This document shows, piece after piece, positions 55,983 to 64,000 of a stretch of DNA of 64,000 nucleotides. Under the pieces are notes generated by a model. That model made no database searches. It was given only the letters and a program-made list of their open reading frames with translations, and was not told the DNA's origin. Numbering within the stretch: position 1 is the first letter of the stretch; each line of letters begins with the position of its first letter. Where the stretch lies: NCBI RefSeq assembly GCF_001650195.1, contig NZ_LXYR01000020.1, positions 17,231 to 81,230 of the forward strand, in the 5' to 3' direction. The position numbers and the translations under genes were made by a program. This DNA comes from Phormidesmis priestleyi BC1401 (GTDB taxonomy: Bacteria; Cyanobacteriota; Cyanobacteriia; Leptolyngbyales; Leptolyngbyaceae).

Positions 55983-56654
55983 ATGTTCATTCTGAAACGG
56001 CAGGATGTGGAAATCTCCAGCATCCAACACCCCAAACGAGATCAAAAGATTCCAATTCTCACTTATCAGGGGCTGACCTTTCGCCTGATCAGTGTGTTTA
56101 ATGCCAACCAAGAAGAACAGGCGCGGGCACTGTGGCGTGATTTAACCGATAATCAGGGCAAAGCTTGCGTTTTATTAGAAGAACCCGATCGCTACAGCAT
56201 TTGGGGCAGAGTGCGGCTCGATCAGTTAGCCCACGAGACTCAAGAGAATGAGGCGACTGGCTCAACGACTCTCATGCTTACCCAGGCTTGTCTGCTGATG
56301 CTGCAAGCAATATACATTGACATTGAAGACTTGATGGGAGTCAAACAGGCAGTCACCTTTCAAAAAGATATTGCTGATGTGTTTCGACAAGGGCGATTTC
56401 CGCAAACCGAGTCGCTCGATGCCATCAAGCAACTTTTGACCGTCAATCCGCTTGACAGTCTGCAAACCCCAGCTTGGCAAGAAGCCCATTTGACGATGCT
56501 CTTGCGAGATCTGCACCGCATCGGCAGAAACTACTTTGGCAAATCTCCCTTCATTCCCCGGACGCTCGAAGCGCTGCAAGACTTGCCGTCGGGTGAGCGT
56601 AGCCGCTTTTTGGCGTGGATGGCGCGATCGCCCGATGGCAATTTGTGGCACTAG
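55983..56654 (+). CDS. Conserved cyanobacterial protein (Npun_F0813-like)
   Basis: 223 residues, soluble, no membrane segment. The sequence (MFILKRQDVEISSIQHPKRDQKIPILTYQGLTFRLISVFNANQEEQARALWRDL at the start, later RFPQTESLDAIKQLLTVNPLD and ERSRFLAWMARSP) looks like a strongly conserved cyanobacteria-specific protein that I recall as the Npun_F0813 family; I have not verified the match. Function unknown. ATG 55983; the next gene starts 98 bases downstream on the same strand. Confidence 0.75.
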   Translation: MFILKRQDVEISSIQHPKRDQKIPILTYQGLTFRLISVFNANQEEQARALWRDLTDNQGKACVLLEEPDRYSIWGRVRLDQLAHETQENEATGSTTLMLTQACLLMLQAIYIDIEDLMGVKQAVTFQKDIADVFRQGRFPQTESLDAIKQLLTVNPLDSLQTPAWQEAHLTMLLRDLHRIGRNYFGKSPFIPRTLEALQDLPSGERSRFLAWMARSPDGNLWH

Positions 56655-56752
56655 CTTCAAAAATCTTTGGCATCCAGTGCCTGCGAGTGCAGTAACATAC
56701 ACCATTCCCTCCGCTCGCCGCTGTTTTTTCCCTAACCGTACCTCTTTGTGAT

Positions 56753-57844
56753 ATGAGTAGCTCGATCGACAAATCTGCCGCTAAGTCTCTCTCTGTACAA
56801 GCGATCGTCTTCACGGAGATTATCTGGGCGGTGCTGGCACTATTATTTTTTCTGCTGTTTAGTGTGGCTGAACCTGGACAAGACCGTCCGCTTTGGTACT
56901 CCTATGGCACGTCTATTTTTGAGCTAATTGCCTATTTGGTCGCCGCTCTGTTGTGCTTTAGAAATTGGCGCAGCCCGCAAATCGTCAGTGGTCGCAAAGT
57001 CTGGTTTGGTATTGGGATGGGAATGCTGTGCTATTTCTTGGGAGGTGTGCTGTTTACCTTTTGGGAGACCTTTTTAGGGCGAACTGCCGACGTGTCACCG
57101 GGCGATTTCTTTTATGTCCCAACGTATCTGTTTTTGGGATGGGGGATGGTGATGGCGTTTGCCGATCGTCGTCTCAACCTAGAAATCTGGCAGTGGGGCA
57201 TCGTTGCCGGAATTGCGGCGATCAGCATTGCGTTCGCAACCTGGCTGACGATTTCTCCCGGACAGACTGCAAACGCTGATATTTTTGGCATCGCATCCGC
57301 ATCTGCCCAAACGGTTCCGGCAAAACCCGCCGTTAAACCGACTAAAGCCGCTTTGAAAGCGAGTCCCCAACCTTCTAAAGTGCAGGCTTCTCAAGCCGCG
57401 CCCAAAGCGATCGTCGCTCCTCAGTCTGTGCCCTCTGTCCCGGTGGTACGATCGGCAGCTCCTGTCAAGATAGAGGCTGAACAGAAAACGCCTCCTCCGG
57501 CTTGGGTATCTGCGGTTGAAGATGCGTTAGCCCCGCTCAAATTGTTTTTAGATTATTTCTATGTCATGGCGGATGTCTTTATTTTGGTTGTAGCGACGAC
57601 GCTGCTGCTCGCCTTTTGGGGTGGTCGCTTTTCACAATCTTGGCGGATGATTGCGGCGGCGGCGTTCTCGCTGTATATCGCGGATACGTGGTTTAAATAT
57701 GCGACAGCACGGCTCGCAAACTATCAGAGTGGCGGCTTGCTGGAGATCTTCTGGGTGCTGAGCGGGGTGCTGTTTGGCATTGGTGCAGCCCTGGAATATG
57801 ATCTCAGTCGCTCTCGTCGCGCTGGAGGACGAAGACGAGCTTAG
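56753..57844 (+). CDS. Multi-pass membrane protein with Pro/Ala/Lys-rich loop, unknown
   Basis: 363 residues. Five or six hydrophobic helices at the N-terminal side (about 15-175), a low-complexity loop rich in Ala, Pro and Lys (about 182-243, KPAVKPTKAALKASPQPSK), then two or three more helices (about 255-350) and a basic tail (SRSRRAGGRRRA). The second helical block resembles membrane-embedded sensor or transporter cores but no motif is diagnostic. No family recognised. ATG 56753 overlaps no neighbour. Confidence 0.75.
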   Translation: MSSSIDKSAAKSLSVQAIVFTEIIWAVLALLFFLLFSVAEPGQDRPLWYSYGTSIFELIAYLVAALLCFRNWRSPQIVSGRKVWFGIGMGMLCYFLGGVLFTFWETFLGRTADVSPGDFFYVPTYLFLGWGMVMAFADRRLNLEIWQWGIVAGIAAISIAFATWLTISPGQTANADIFGIASASAQTVPAKPAVKPTKAALKASPQPSKVQASQAAPKAIVAPQSVPSVPVVRSAAPVKIEAEQKTPPPAWVSAVEDALAPLKLFLDYFYVMADVFILVVATTLLLAFWGGRFSQSWRMIAAAAFSLYIADTWFKYATARLANYQSGGLLEIFWVLSGVLFGIGAALEYDLSRSRRAGGRRRA

Positions 57845-57925
57845 AAAGGGGGGTAAGGCAAAGTCGTCTTTCACGCTTTTTGCCAGCGCTTAGACTTAGA
57901 ATGGGAGGTGCTGACTGGTGAGCCA

Positions 57926-58939
57926 ATGGCTTCTGGGTCAGCGATCGCTTCAACGCCTTTCATGGACTATGGCATGACTCCTCGCAAACTGTCTGATTCT
58001 GACAAAAACCACATTGTTGAGCTATATCGTCAGCCTAGAGAGACTACGCTCACTCTGGCAAATCAATATGGGGTGAGCAATACCACCATCAGCCGGATTC
58101 TCAAAAGCAGTTTGCCCGCCGAAGAATATGAAGGTCTGATTCAGCAAAAGCGTTTTGCCTCGCGCAATTCTGAGGGATCTTCTCGCAAGTCAGATGAGAT
58201 CCCGGTGCAAGGCAGCATTCTTGAGATGCCCCCGGTGGTTGAAGAGGTTCTTGAGCCTGAGTTGATGCCTCTGGCGGCTTCGGTTACTTTAAATTCGACT
58301 CCTGAACGAGTAGTGTCTGCCCCAATTCGCCGATCGCGCCAGCGTCCGTCGGTTGAGTCTGAGCCAGATGCCGCGATCGAGGAAATCTCTGAAGTGGTTG
58401 AGGAACTTGCCACTGCGCCTGTTATGAAGAAGGTGGTGAAGTTAGCTCCCAGGTCAGAAGACGTTGCCGCATCTCCAACCTTTGAAGACGAGGACGATGA
58501 AGAGGATGATCTCGATGATCTCGACGATGATTTAGAGGAGGGACTGGACGACGACGATCTCGATGATGACCTTGACGATGGAGAGAGTGGCTCTCTGTTG
58601 CCGTCTCTTCAACTCAACTCAGCGTCGTTTGTTCGGGTGTTGCCTCTCGCTGAAGCATCGATTCCTAAAACGTGTTACTTGGTGGTCGATCGGGCTGCCG
58701 AACTGGTTGCTCGTCCGCTCAGGGAGTTTGGTGAGTTGGGGCAGATTCCGTCTGACGAGACTCAAGAGAAGACGCTGCCTGTGTTTGATAATCATCGCGT
58801 TGCCAAGCGATTTTCTAATATTCGCACTCAGCGCGTGATCAAGATTCCCGATAGTGGTGTTTTGCAGAAAGCTGCGCTTCACCTGCAAGCTAAAGGCATT
58901 ACACGGCTGCTGATTGACGGTCAGGTTTATACGTGGTGA
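57926..58939 (+). CDS. Helix-turn-helix protein with long acidic linker
   Basis: About 337 residues. The N-terminal region is a transposase-like HTH (LSDSDKNHIVELYRQPRETTLTLANQYGVSNTTISRILK, about 19-60). A variable middle contains an almost pure Asp/Glu run (EDEDDEEDDLDDLDDDLEEG). The C-terminal about 120 residues (SFVRVLPLAEASIPKTCYLVVDR ... LQAKGITRLLIDGQVYTW) form a distinct conserved block without catalytic transposase residues. It is therefore more likely a chromosomal regulator or nucleoid-type protein than a mobile-element gene. Starts possible at 57908 (GTG) or 57926 (ATG); the ATG is preferred. Confidence 0.75.
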   Translation: MASGSAIASTPFMDYGMTPRKLSDSDKNHIVELYRQPRETTLTLANQYGVSNTTISRILKSSLPAEEYEGLIQQKRFASRNSEGSSRKSDEIPVQGSILEMPPVVEEVLEPELMPLAASVTLNSTPERVVSAPIRRSRQRPSVESEPDAAIEEISEVVEELATAPVMKKVVKLAPRSEDVAASPTFEDEDDEEDDLDDLDDDLEEGLDDDDLDDDLDDGESGSLLPSLQLNSASFVRVLPLAEASIPKTCYLVVDRAAELVARPLREFGELGQIPSDETQEKTLPVFDNHRVAKRFSNIRTQRVIKIPDSGVLQKAALHLQAKGITRLLIDGQVYTW

Positions 58940-58944
58940 CGGTT

Positions 58945-59190
58945 TTAGAAATCGTCATCGTCGTCATCAGGCTGAGAACTGGAGGAACCGAATAGCGGTT
59001 GCGCGATCGCCGCTCCAGTCACCCCCAACCCGGCACTAAAAGCAAGAATTAACCCAAAGGGCATCTCAACAAGCTGAAAGCTAAGAAACCGCAGCGAGAG
59101 AGGGGTGGCATTTTGAACCGAGATCAGGGCGATCGCTCCGATCCAGACGGTGAAAATCAGTGACGTAATCAGCGTTGCAAATGATTTCAT
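58945..59190 (-). CDS. LapA/DUF1049-like small membrane protein
   Basis: 81 residues with two hydrophobic helices (about 5-27 and 42-65) and an acidic tail ending in six Asp. The middle VQNATPLSLRFLSFQLVEMPFGLILAFSAGLGV is the DUF1049 (LapA) signature, a family tied to lipopolysaccharide/envelope assembly in proteobacteria. It starts 5 bases after the phosphohexomutase stop, so it is probably in the same operon. Convergent with the HTH gene, 5 bases apart. Confidence 0.82.
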   Translation of the reverse strand: MKSFATLITSLIFTVWIGAIALISVQNATPLSLRFLSFQLVEMPFGLILAFSAGLGVTGAAIAQPLFGSSSSQPDDDDDDF

Positions 59191-59195
59191 AAAGT

Positions 59196-60626
59196 TTAAG
59201 AATTAACGGGTTTTAGTTGATGAATCGATCGTTCCATTGCTTCAGCAATTTGAGCCACTTTTCTGGGAGAATTTGTTTCTAGGTAGACTCGGATTAGTGG
59301 CTCTGTGCCAGACGGGCGCAGCAGAATCCAGCTTCCTTCTTCGAGATAGAGTTTGATGCCGTCTTTGCGACCGACTTCTTTAACGGCGAGTCCTGCTATT
59401 TGGGTGGGCGGACTTTGAGTAAATGAGTCTAAAACGGCTTTTTTGTGAGGATTGGTGAGACGCAAATCGACGCGATGATTGTAGAGCGGACCGTCTGCCT
59501 CGACGATCACCTCTTGCACGAGTTGGCTGAGAGGTTTGCCCTCGTAAGCGATCGCTTCAGCAACCAGCATATCTGCTAGAATGCCGTCTTTCTCAGGGAT
59601 GTGCCCGATAATGCTCAACCCGCCAGATTCTTCACCCCCGATCAGGACCGGAGTCTCCCGCATTTTTTCACCAATATATTTAAAGCCAACGGCGGTCTCA
59701 TAGAGTTCTAACCCATAGATTGCGGCAAAGTTGTCGAGCAGCCGAGTCGTGGCAACCGTGCGGACGATCGCGCCTCGCTTGCCTTTGTTTTTAATTAAGT
59801 GCCGCGCCAACAGCAGCAGAATAGTATTTGGGGTGAGAATTGTGCCCTGCTCATCGACAATGCCAAAGCGATCGCTGTCTCCATCGGTCGCGAGTCCGAG
59901 ATCTGCCTGATCGATCTGCACGGCATCTACGAGACCTATCAGTTGTTCTCCTTTGGGTTCGGGCATTCCGCCGCCAAATAAAACGTCGCGATAGGTGTGA
60001 AAACTCTCGATTTCGCAGCCGCAGTGATTCAAAACGATATCGAGATAGCCACGAGAAGTCGAATAAAGCGCGTCATATTTAACCTTGAGTTTGGCATTGC
60101 GAATTCGATCGACATCCAAGATGCGGTAGATTGCGGCTAAATAAGCGGGTTTAGGGTCAAACGTCGAAATTCTATCAGACGAGTTGCCGCTTGGAGGGGC
60201 ATCCGACGCGCGATCGAGATTGGCGACAATGGCATCGGTGATTTGAGTCGTCGCCGGACCTGCATAATCGGGAATGTATTTAATTCCACAGTAGGGAGCC
60301 GGGTTATGACTCGCGGTAAACATTAACGCTCCCGCCGAGTTGAGGTGACGAGCGCTATGGGCGATCACCGGAGTCGGACAGTCTCGATCGACAATTTTCA
60401 CCCTCCAACCGAGATCCGCTAACACTGCGGCTGACGTATGAGCAAACTGATCTGCCAAAAATCGAGTATCGTAGCCAATGAGAACCGGACAAGCTTTTGA
60501 GTAAGTCACGTCTAGATAACGGGCGATCGCTCGCGTCACTTTGCAAACGTTAGAAAACGTGAAGTCGTCAGCAATAATGCCGCGCCAGCCATCGGTTCCA
60601 AACTCAATTTTTGAATGTCTACTCAT
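59196..60626 (-). CDS. Phosphoglucomutase/phosphomannomutase family enzyme
   Basis: The 476-residue alpha-D-phosphohexomutase interconverts hexose 6- and 1-phosphates. Motifs: FGTDGWRG (N-terminus), catalytic phosphoserine Ser106 in TASHNPAPYCGIKY, metal loop DGDSDR (about 246-251), sugar-binding GGEESGGL, and phosphate-binding RPSGTEPLIRVY near the end. All four domains are present. The specific sugar is not resolved, though this length and form are typical of a cyanobacterial glucose/mannose phosphate mutase. ATG 60626. Confidence 0.93.
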   Translation of the reverse strand: MSRHSKIEFGTDGWRGIIADDFTFSNVCKVTRAIARYLDVTYSKACPVLIGYDTRFLADQFAHTSAAVLADLGWRVKIVDRDCPTPVIAHSARHLNSAGALMFTASHNPAPYCGIKYIPDYAGPATTQITDAIVANLDRASDAPPSGNSSDRISTFDPKPAYLAAIYRILDVDRIRNAKLKVKYDALYSTSRGYLDIVLNHCGCEIESFHTYRDVLFGGGMPEPKGEQLIGLVDAVQIDQADLGLATDGDSDRFGIVDEQGTILTPNTILLLLARHLIKNKGKRGAIVRTVATTRLLDNFAAIYGLELYETAVGFKYIGEKMRETPVLIGGEESGGLSIIGHIPEKDGILADMLVAEAIAYEGKPLSQLVQEVIVEADGPLYNHRVDLRLTNPHKKAVLDSFTQSPPTQIAGLAVKEVGRKDGIKLYLEEGSWILLRPSGTEPLIRVYLETNSPRKVAQIAEAMERSIHQLKPVNS

Positions 60627-60730
60627 CGTTCACCCTTCTCATTCCTTGCTTTATGGTACTAGACACGTTTCAGGAAACTGTCAGTGAGTTTTTGAAGCTG
60701 GCAGAGATCATTCTTAGGGTCTTGAACTAA

Positions 60731-61159
60731 ATGAATCAACTTCCGCAGGTTCGTGCGCTGGTGTTGGGATTGATTCGTGATGGCGATCGCATCCTGGTCG
60801 CTGAAGGCTACGATTCGGTTAAGCAACGTTTTTTCTATCGCTGCTTGGGCGGCGGCGTTGAATTTGGTGAGACAAGTTTAGACGCGCTCAGGCGAGAGTT
60901 TCAAGAAGAAATCCAGGCAGCATTATGCAATATTCAATATTTAGGATTTAGCGAAAATCTGTTTGTGTTTGAGGGCAAACCTGGACACGAATGGATTCAG
61001 ATTTATCAAACTGACTTAGTGGATTCTAAGTTTTATCAGCTAGATAAATTTATTGGAACTGAGACGAAGACAGAATTTGTGGTGCGATGGATCGAGTGCG
61101 ATCGCTTTCAATCTAAAGAACTCCACCTCGTTCCTGAAATCTGCTTGAGCTACCTCTGA
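60731..61159 (+). CDS. NUDIX hydrolase
   Basis: 142 residues with a complete Nudix box GGVEFGETSLDALRREFQEEI (about residues 38-58; Gx5Ex7REUxEExGU pattern), which binds the divalent metal used to cleave nucleoside diphosphate-linked substrates. Family size is normal. Substrate not predictable. ATG 60731; divergent from the mutase gene. Confidence 0.92.
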   Translation: MNQLPQVRALVLGLIRDGDRILVAEGYDSVKQRFFYRCLGGGVEFGETSLDALRREFQEEIQAALCNIQYLGFSENLFVFEGKPGHEWIQIYQTDLVDSKFYQLDKFIGTETKTEFVVRWIECDRFQSKELHLVPEICLSYL

Positions 61160-61336
61160 TAATTGTCTCGTTTCAGGATAAAAACCTGAGAAACCGTACA
61201 CTGAGAAAGTTCCTTGCTAGCGACCTCTAAACTTAAGCAAAGCTTCAAATTAGACAGCGTGTCGCCCCCAATAATTGAGTCATCGTGTAGATAGAATGAC
61301 AGCAACTTCTCTCGCGGAGTCATCCTAATTTCTGTC

Positions 61337-63178
61337 ATGTTCAGATCGGGAAATATGCCTAGCTCTCAGGCTCAAAGCTTATCTCAAACCCTACCTTGGA
61401 CTGTTTTTCAACAGGTTGGCGATCTGCTCAAACAGATGGTCGAACCTGACGATCTCATTGTGACGGAGGAGGTGCTTTCGTCGTCGAACTCAGATGCAAG
61501 CCGAGTCGATCGCTATGTTGTTGTAGTGTCTTCGAGATTTAGCGCCCTTCTGAAAGGTCAAGCAGTGCAGAAGCCTGCTCGATCGCATTCTGCCCCTTCT
61601 AACGACTGGTGTCAGATTAGATTGACCTTCGATCCGAGAGAGATTGCCATCTTTCTAACTCACTTAGAACCCCTTTTGCCTGATAAATCGGCTTTACTCC
61701 AGCAGGTTAAGCAAGTGAAATGGTCTCTTCAGCCCAATGACCCTGAGCGTCAGAGTCAGTTTACGCTGCGATTAGTTGAGCGGTTGACCCCAGCTCAAGA
61801 TTTCGCGATCGAAGACTCGTGGCAGCAGGTCGAACAAGAGCGTTTGTTAAATGAAGTGACAATGCTGATTCGTCACAGTTTAGAGTTGCCTGAGATTTTA
61901 GAAACGGCAGTTCATCAGGTGCGGCAGTTTCTGCAAGTCGATCGGCTAATCATCTATCAGTTCAACATTCCGGCTCCGTCGAGTTGGGTTGATCTAGCTC
62001 CTGACGGGTCTTTGAGCTGGCAAAAGACTGCACATAATCTAGACGGCATTATCTACGAATCGAGGAAGGACGATCGCGAATCCCATTCCGCATCGGCTCA
62101 TTTTTTGCATCGGTTAAGCCATCAAGAGCAAGCCGAGTTGGTGACTCCGATTATGGTGCGAGACGAATTGTGGGGATTATTGATTGCCTATCGCTCTCAA
62201 CCAAGTCTCTGGCAGGAGAGCGAGAAAGCCTTTCTGAAAAGGATTATGGAGCGTTTAGCGATCGCGATCTCTCAGGCAAAGTTCTGTGCTCAATTGCAAC
62301 AACAGATTCAAAGTTTAGAACAGCAACTCATCGATCGAACTCAAGCTCTTCGTGATGCTCTGACGAGCGCTCAGGCGGCAAATCGCGCTAAGACAGAGTT
62401 TTTATCTACCATGAGTCACGAGTTACGATCGCCGCTCACAGCGATTATCGGCATGGCGGCAACGCTGATCCGTCATCAACTGATGCAGCCTGATGTAAAA
62501 GGGGTGCTAACTCTGCAAAAACAGCAAGAATATCTGCAAACGATCCAGAGCCGCGGAGAACACTTGCTGGCGCTGATCAACGACATTCTAGATTTGTCGC
62601 ACGTTGAAACCGGAAAAGCGGCGTTAGACATCCGTGAGTTTTCTCTCTTTCAACTGGCACGGCAGACACTAAACTCTTTGCAAGAAGAATCCGACCTGAA
62701 AAAGGTAGCCCTTCATCTCGACTTAAATTCAGGAGCAGACTCTTGTAAGGAATTGACGAAACGCAGTGGGCTTGAGGAAGAATCGCGCTGCGATCGCTTC
62801 ACAGCCGACCCGCAGCGAGTCAAACAAATCTTGACCAAACTCCTCAGCAACGCCATCAAATTTACGCCCGAAAACGGCAGTGTGACGCTGAGAGTTTGGG
62901 CAAACGAAGAGACGGCAATTCTGCGAGTTGAAGACACCGGAATTGGCATTTCTAGAGCAGAAATCCCGCTTTTGTTTCAAAAGTTTCGGCAGCTAGACGC
63001 GTCTTATCACCGCAAATATGAAGGCACGGGGCTGGGACTCGCGCTGACTAAACAATTAATCGAACTGCACAACGGCACGATCGAAGTAGAGTCTATGGTT
63101 GGGGTCGGCTCCCAATTCACAGTGCATCTGCCCACTCAAGCGTCGATTACAGGAAGATCCGGCAACGCAGGGCATTAA
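61337..63178 (+). CDS. GAF-domain sensor histidine kinase
   Basis: 613 residues, no membrane helix. An N-terminal unrecognised region (about 15-165), a GAF domain (about 178-315) without the bilin Cys, a short coiled coil, HisKA with His361 in STMSHELRSPL, and HATPase with N-box KLLSNAIKFTP, G1 DTGIGI and G2 GTGLGLAL. The usual end of the HATPase (GVGSQFTVHLP) is followed by 14 residues and a stop; sequence just beyond resembles a receiver domain, so this is probably a former hybrid kinase that lost its receiver. Starts ATG 61337 or 61355. Confidence 0.92.
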   Translation: MFRSGNMPSSQAQSLSQTLPWTVFQQVGDLLKQMVEPDDLIVTEEVLSSSNSDASRVDRYVVVVSSRFSALLKGQAVQKPARSHSAPSNDWCQIRLTFDPREIAIFLTHLEPLLPDKSALLQQVKQVKWSLQPNDPERQSQFTLRLVERLTPAQDFAIEDSWQQVEQERLLNEVTMLIRHSLELPEILETAVHQVRQFLQVDRLIIYQFNIPAPSSWVDLAPDGSLSWQKTAHNLDGIIYESRKDDRESHSASAHFLHRLSHQEQAELVTPIMVRDELWGLLIAYRSQPSLWQESEKAFLKRIMERLAIAISQAKFCAQLQQQIQSLEQQLIDRTQALRDALTSAQAANRAKTEFLSTMSHELRSPLTAIIGMAATLIRHQLMQPDVKGVLTLQKQQEYLQTIQSRGEHLLALINDILDLSHVETGKAALDIREFSLFQLARQTLNSLQEESDLKKVALHLDLNSGADSCKELTKRSGLEEESRCDRFTADPQRVKQILTKLLSNAIKFTPENGSVTLRVWANEETAILRVEDTGIGISRAEIPLLFQKFRQLDASYHRKYEGTGLGLALTKQLIELHNGTIEVESMVGVGSQFTVHLPTQASITGRSGNAGH

Positions 63179-63320
63179 GATTTTGGCGCTGCTGACAGAT
63201 GATTCTCAGGAAGAAAAAGCTCACCGTCTGGCAGCAGGAGCCAGTGATTAGTGGGTAAAGCCATTCAGATTGGTCGATCGGTTGATTGCTCAGGTCGTGG
63301 CTTTGGGGCAAGACGATTAG
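63156..63320 (+). pseudogene. Decayed receiver-domain remnant of the upstream kinase
   Basis: Read in the frame beginning at GAT 63156 (one base off the kinase frame), the sequence gives KILALLTDDSQEEKAHRLAAG, then ASD, a TAG at 63249-63251, then WVKPFRLVDRLIAQVVALG to a stop at 63318-63320. This is the second half of a CheY-like domain: conserved Thr, Ala-Ala-Gly-Ala, and Lys-Pro before the last helix, with the stop standing where a Tyr (TAT/TAC) would be. The first half, including the phosphoacceptor Asp, is missing. Confidence 0.7.
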
Positions 63321-63769
63321 CGGCGAGTCCCGATCGCTTGAAACATGACATCCCAAAATACGCCATTTTGCACAAATAACCCAAACTTTACTAACAGCGG
63401 CGCTTTGGGATTAATGCTCAACTTCTCAAAAGCGGCAGGCACGATCGAGAGCGCAATAAAGGCAGCGAGAACAAACGTCGGTTTAGAACTTTGAGCACGA
63501 ATCACGCCACTAAAATAAACGCCTAACAGCACGCCTAAATACATCAGCAGTTGATCGGCAAATGATAGCTGCCCCTCTTGCCGCTGAGTAAACGCTGCCC
63601 AGAGGGACATCAAAACATTCTCACGAGGTTTCACGCTGACTTCAGGAACAGGAGACAGCCACTGCTGAATGAAGTGGCTCTTAGTCTCCGTGATCTCTGG
63701 GCGATCGAGCCTCTTGGTTTTGAATATACGTCGATTAAGGTCGAAATATTTCAGTAGTTTCATCTGCAT
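63317..63769 (-). CDS. Small membrane protein, unrecognised
   Basis: 150 residues. N-terminal half is polar and basic (LNRRIFKTKRLDRPEITETKSHF); the C-terminal half has two hydrophobic helices (LLMYLGVLLGVYFSGVIRA and FVLAAFIALSIVPAAF) and ends VFWDVMFQAIGTRR. Its stop overlaps the end of the receiver remnant by 4 bases. It looks like a conserved cyanobacterial protein, but I recognise no family. ATG 63769 or 63763. Confidence 0.6.
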   Translation of the reverse strand: MQMKLLKYFDLNRRIFKTKRLDRPEITETKSHFIQQWLSPVPEVSVKPRENVLMSLWAAFTQRQEGQLSFADQLLMYLGVLLGVYFSGVIRAQSSKPTFVLAAFIALSIVPAAFEKLSINPKAPLLVKFGLFVQNGVFWDVMFQAIGTRR

Positions 63770-63903
63770 CCCCTGATGTGTGTCAAGTGTTTATACTGAC
63801 GACTCCTTTACTCAAGAACCAATCTTGATGCAAAAGTTTCCTCGATCGATACAACACGCGCCAATTTGATTATCTCTTCACGAATATGAATATCTTACCG
63901 ATG

Positions 63904-64000
63904 TATAGCCACTGCCACATTGGTTAGGACGCAGCTTGTTTAAGAACAAATTCTACCGCATCGCGTAGGTTGTCCGAGTCGCGCAACTGCTTGCGAATAC
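63904..64000. mobile_element. End of an IS630-family insertion sequence, cut by the window edge
   Basis: The terminal inverted repeat starts TATAGCCACTGCCACATTGGTTAGGAC and matches both ends of the MITE at 10381-10475 (22-23 of 27 positions). The transposase stop lies 20 bases inside, as usual for IS630/ISY100-like elements. Whether the element is intact cannot be seen. Confidence 0.8.
63924..64000 (-). CDS. IS630-family transposase, C-terminal fragment
   Basis: The minus-strand frame ends with TAA at 63924-63926; the visible residues include IRKQLRDSDNLRDAVEFVL and end KQAAS. The pattern R-Q-L/LR-D-x-D-N-L-R-D-A-V-E is typical of the C-terminus of IS630-type DDE transposases. The rest lies beyond the right edge of the window. 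Confidence 0.75.
   Translation of the reverse strand, partial: IRKQLRDSDNLRDAVEFVLKQAAS

Noticed and set aside
57926..58080. Transposase gene call based on the HTH
   Set aside because: Only the HTH is transposase-like; there are no catalytic residues, inverted repeats or target duplications.
61150..61338. 62-codon minus-strand frame between the NUDIX and kinase genes
   Set aside because: It overlaps both neighbours' ends, has no evident ribosome-binding site and no recognised family; possible but not supported.

Overview
The window is chromosomal DNA from a phycobilisome-containing cyanobacterium. The evidence is an apcABC allophycocyanin cluster, psb27, kaiABC, a carboxysome-type BMC shell protein, a System II cytochrome c biogenesis gene, a KGK-domain gene, and very frequent HIP1-type GCGATCGC/CGATCG words in genes and spacers. 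A complete hmp/pil chemotaxis-like locus with a divergent hmpF, DUF4347/Calx-beta giant proteins and multi-GAF kinases fit a motile, probably filamentous Leptolyngbya-like lineage. That placement is inference; there is no rRNA gene to confirm it.

Layout. 1-2.6 kb: the tail of an unrecognised gene and an FtsX/DevC-like permease with its DevA-like ATPase. 2.7-5.3 kb: a three-GAF histidine kinase whose third GAF carries both cysteines of a DXCF cyanobacteriochrome. 5.7-10.8 kb: psb27, an adenosine-deaminase-like gene, a ccsB-KGK-tilS operon, a lone HicB-like protein, and a small Ala/Gly-rich protein just downstream of an IS630-related MITE. 10.9-24.7 kb: hmpF facing hmpABCDE. HmpE is a 1986-residue CheA hybrid with an acidic, low-complexity insert of about 1000 residues, and the HmpD linker has a similar composition. 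24.9-27.9 kb: a phospholipase D-like lipoprotein with an EF-hand-like loop and a helix-hairpin-helix tail, then a cysteine desulfurase.

28.3-30.1 kb: apcA, apcB and apcC with a long leader, a long apcB-apcC spacer and a clear terminator. 30.2-32.4 kb: an amylo-alpha-1,6-glucosidase-like enzyme. 33.1-36.6 kb: kaiA-kaiB-kaiC, with purE overlapping the kaiC stop by 4 bases. 36.7-39.8 kb (minus strand): glutaminase, a BMC shell protein, a Uma2-family protein and an alpha/beta hydrolase. 40.2-51.4 kb: one 11.2-kb gene for a 3739-residue protein (DUF4347, WD40-like repeats, beta-helix, Calx-beta array, FG-GAP/VCBS-like array). 51.5-55.6 kb: a small unknown gene convergently overlapping an MMADHC-like gene, an ABC exporter, two tandem DedA genes and tRNA-Arg(UCU). 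56-64 kb: conserved cyanobacterial proteins, a LapA-like protein, a phosphohexomutase, a NUDIX hydrolase, a GAF histidine kinase followed by a decayed receiver-domain remnant, a small membrane protein, and the end of an IS630-family element at the right edge.

The main functional blocks are light harvesting (apc, psb27), circadian timing (kai), type IV pilus-directed motility (hmp) and light or redox sensing (the CBCR-like kinase). The most distinctive items are the DXCF-like GAF kinase, the acidic HmpE insert with its repeated DDLDxLF-like motif, the giant DUF4347 protein with a possible His/Cys dyad, the PLD/EF-hand/HhH lipoprotein, and the receiver-domain scar behind the second kinase.
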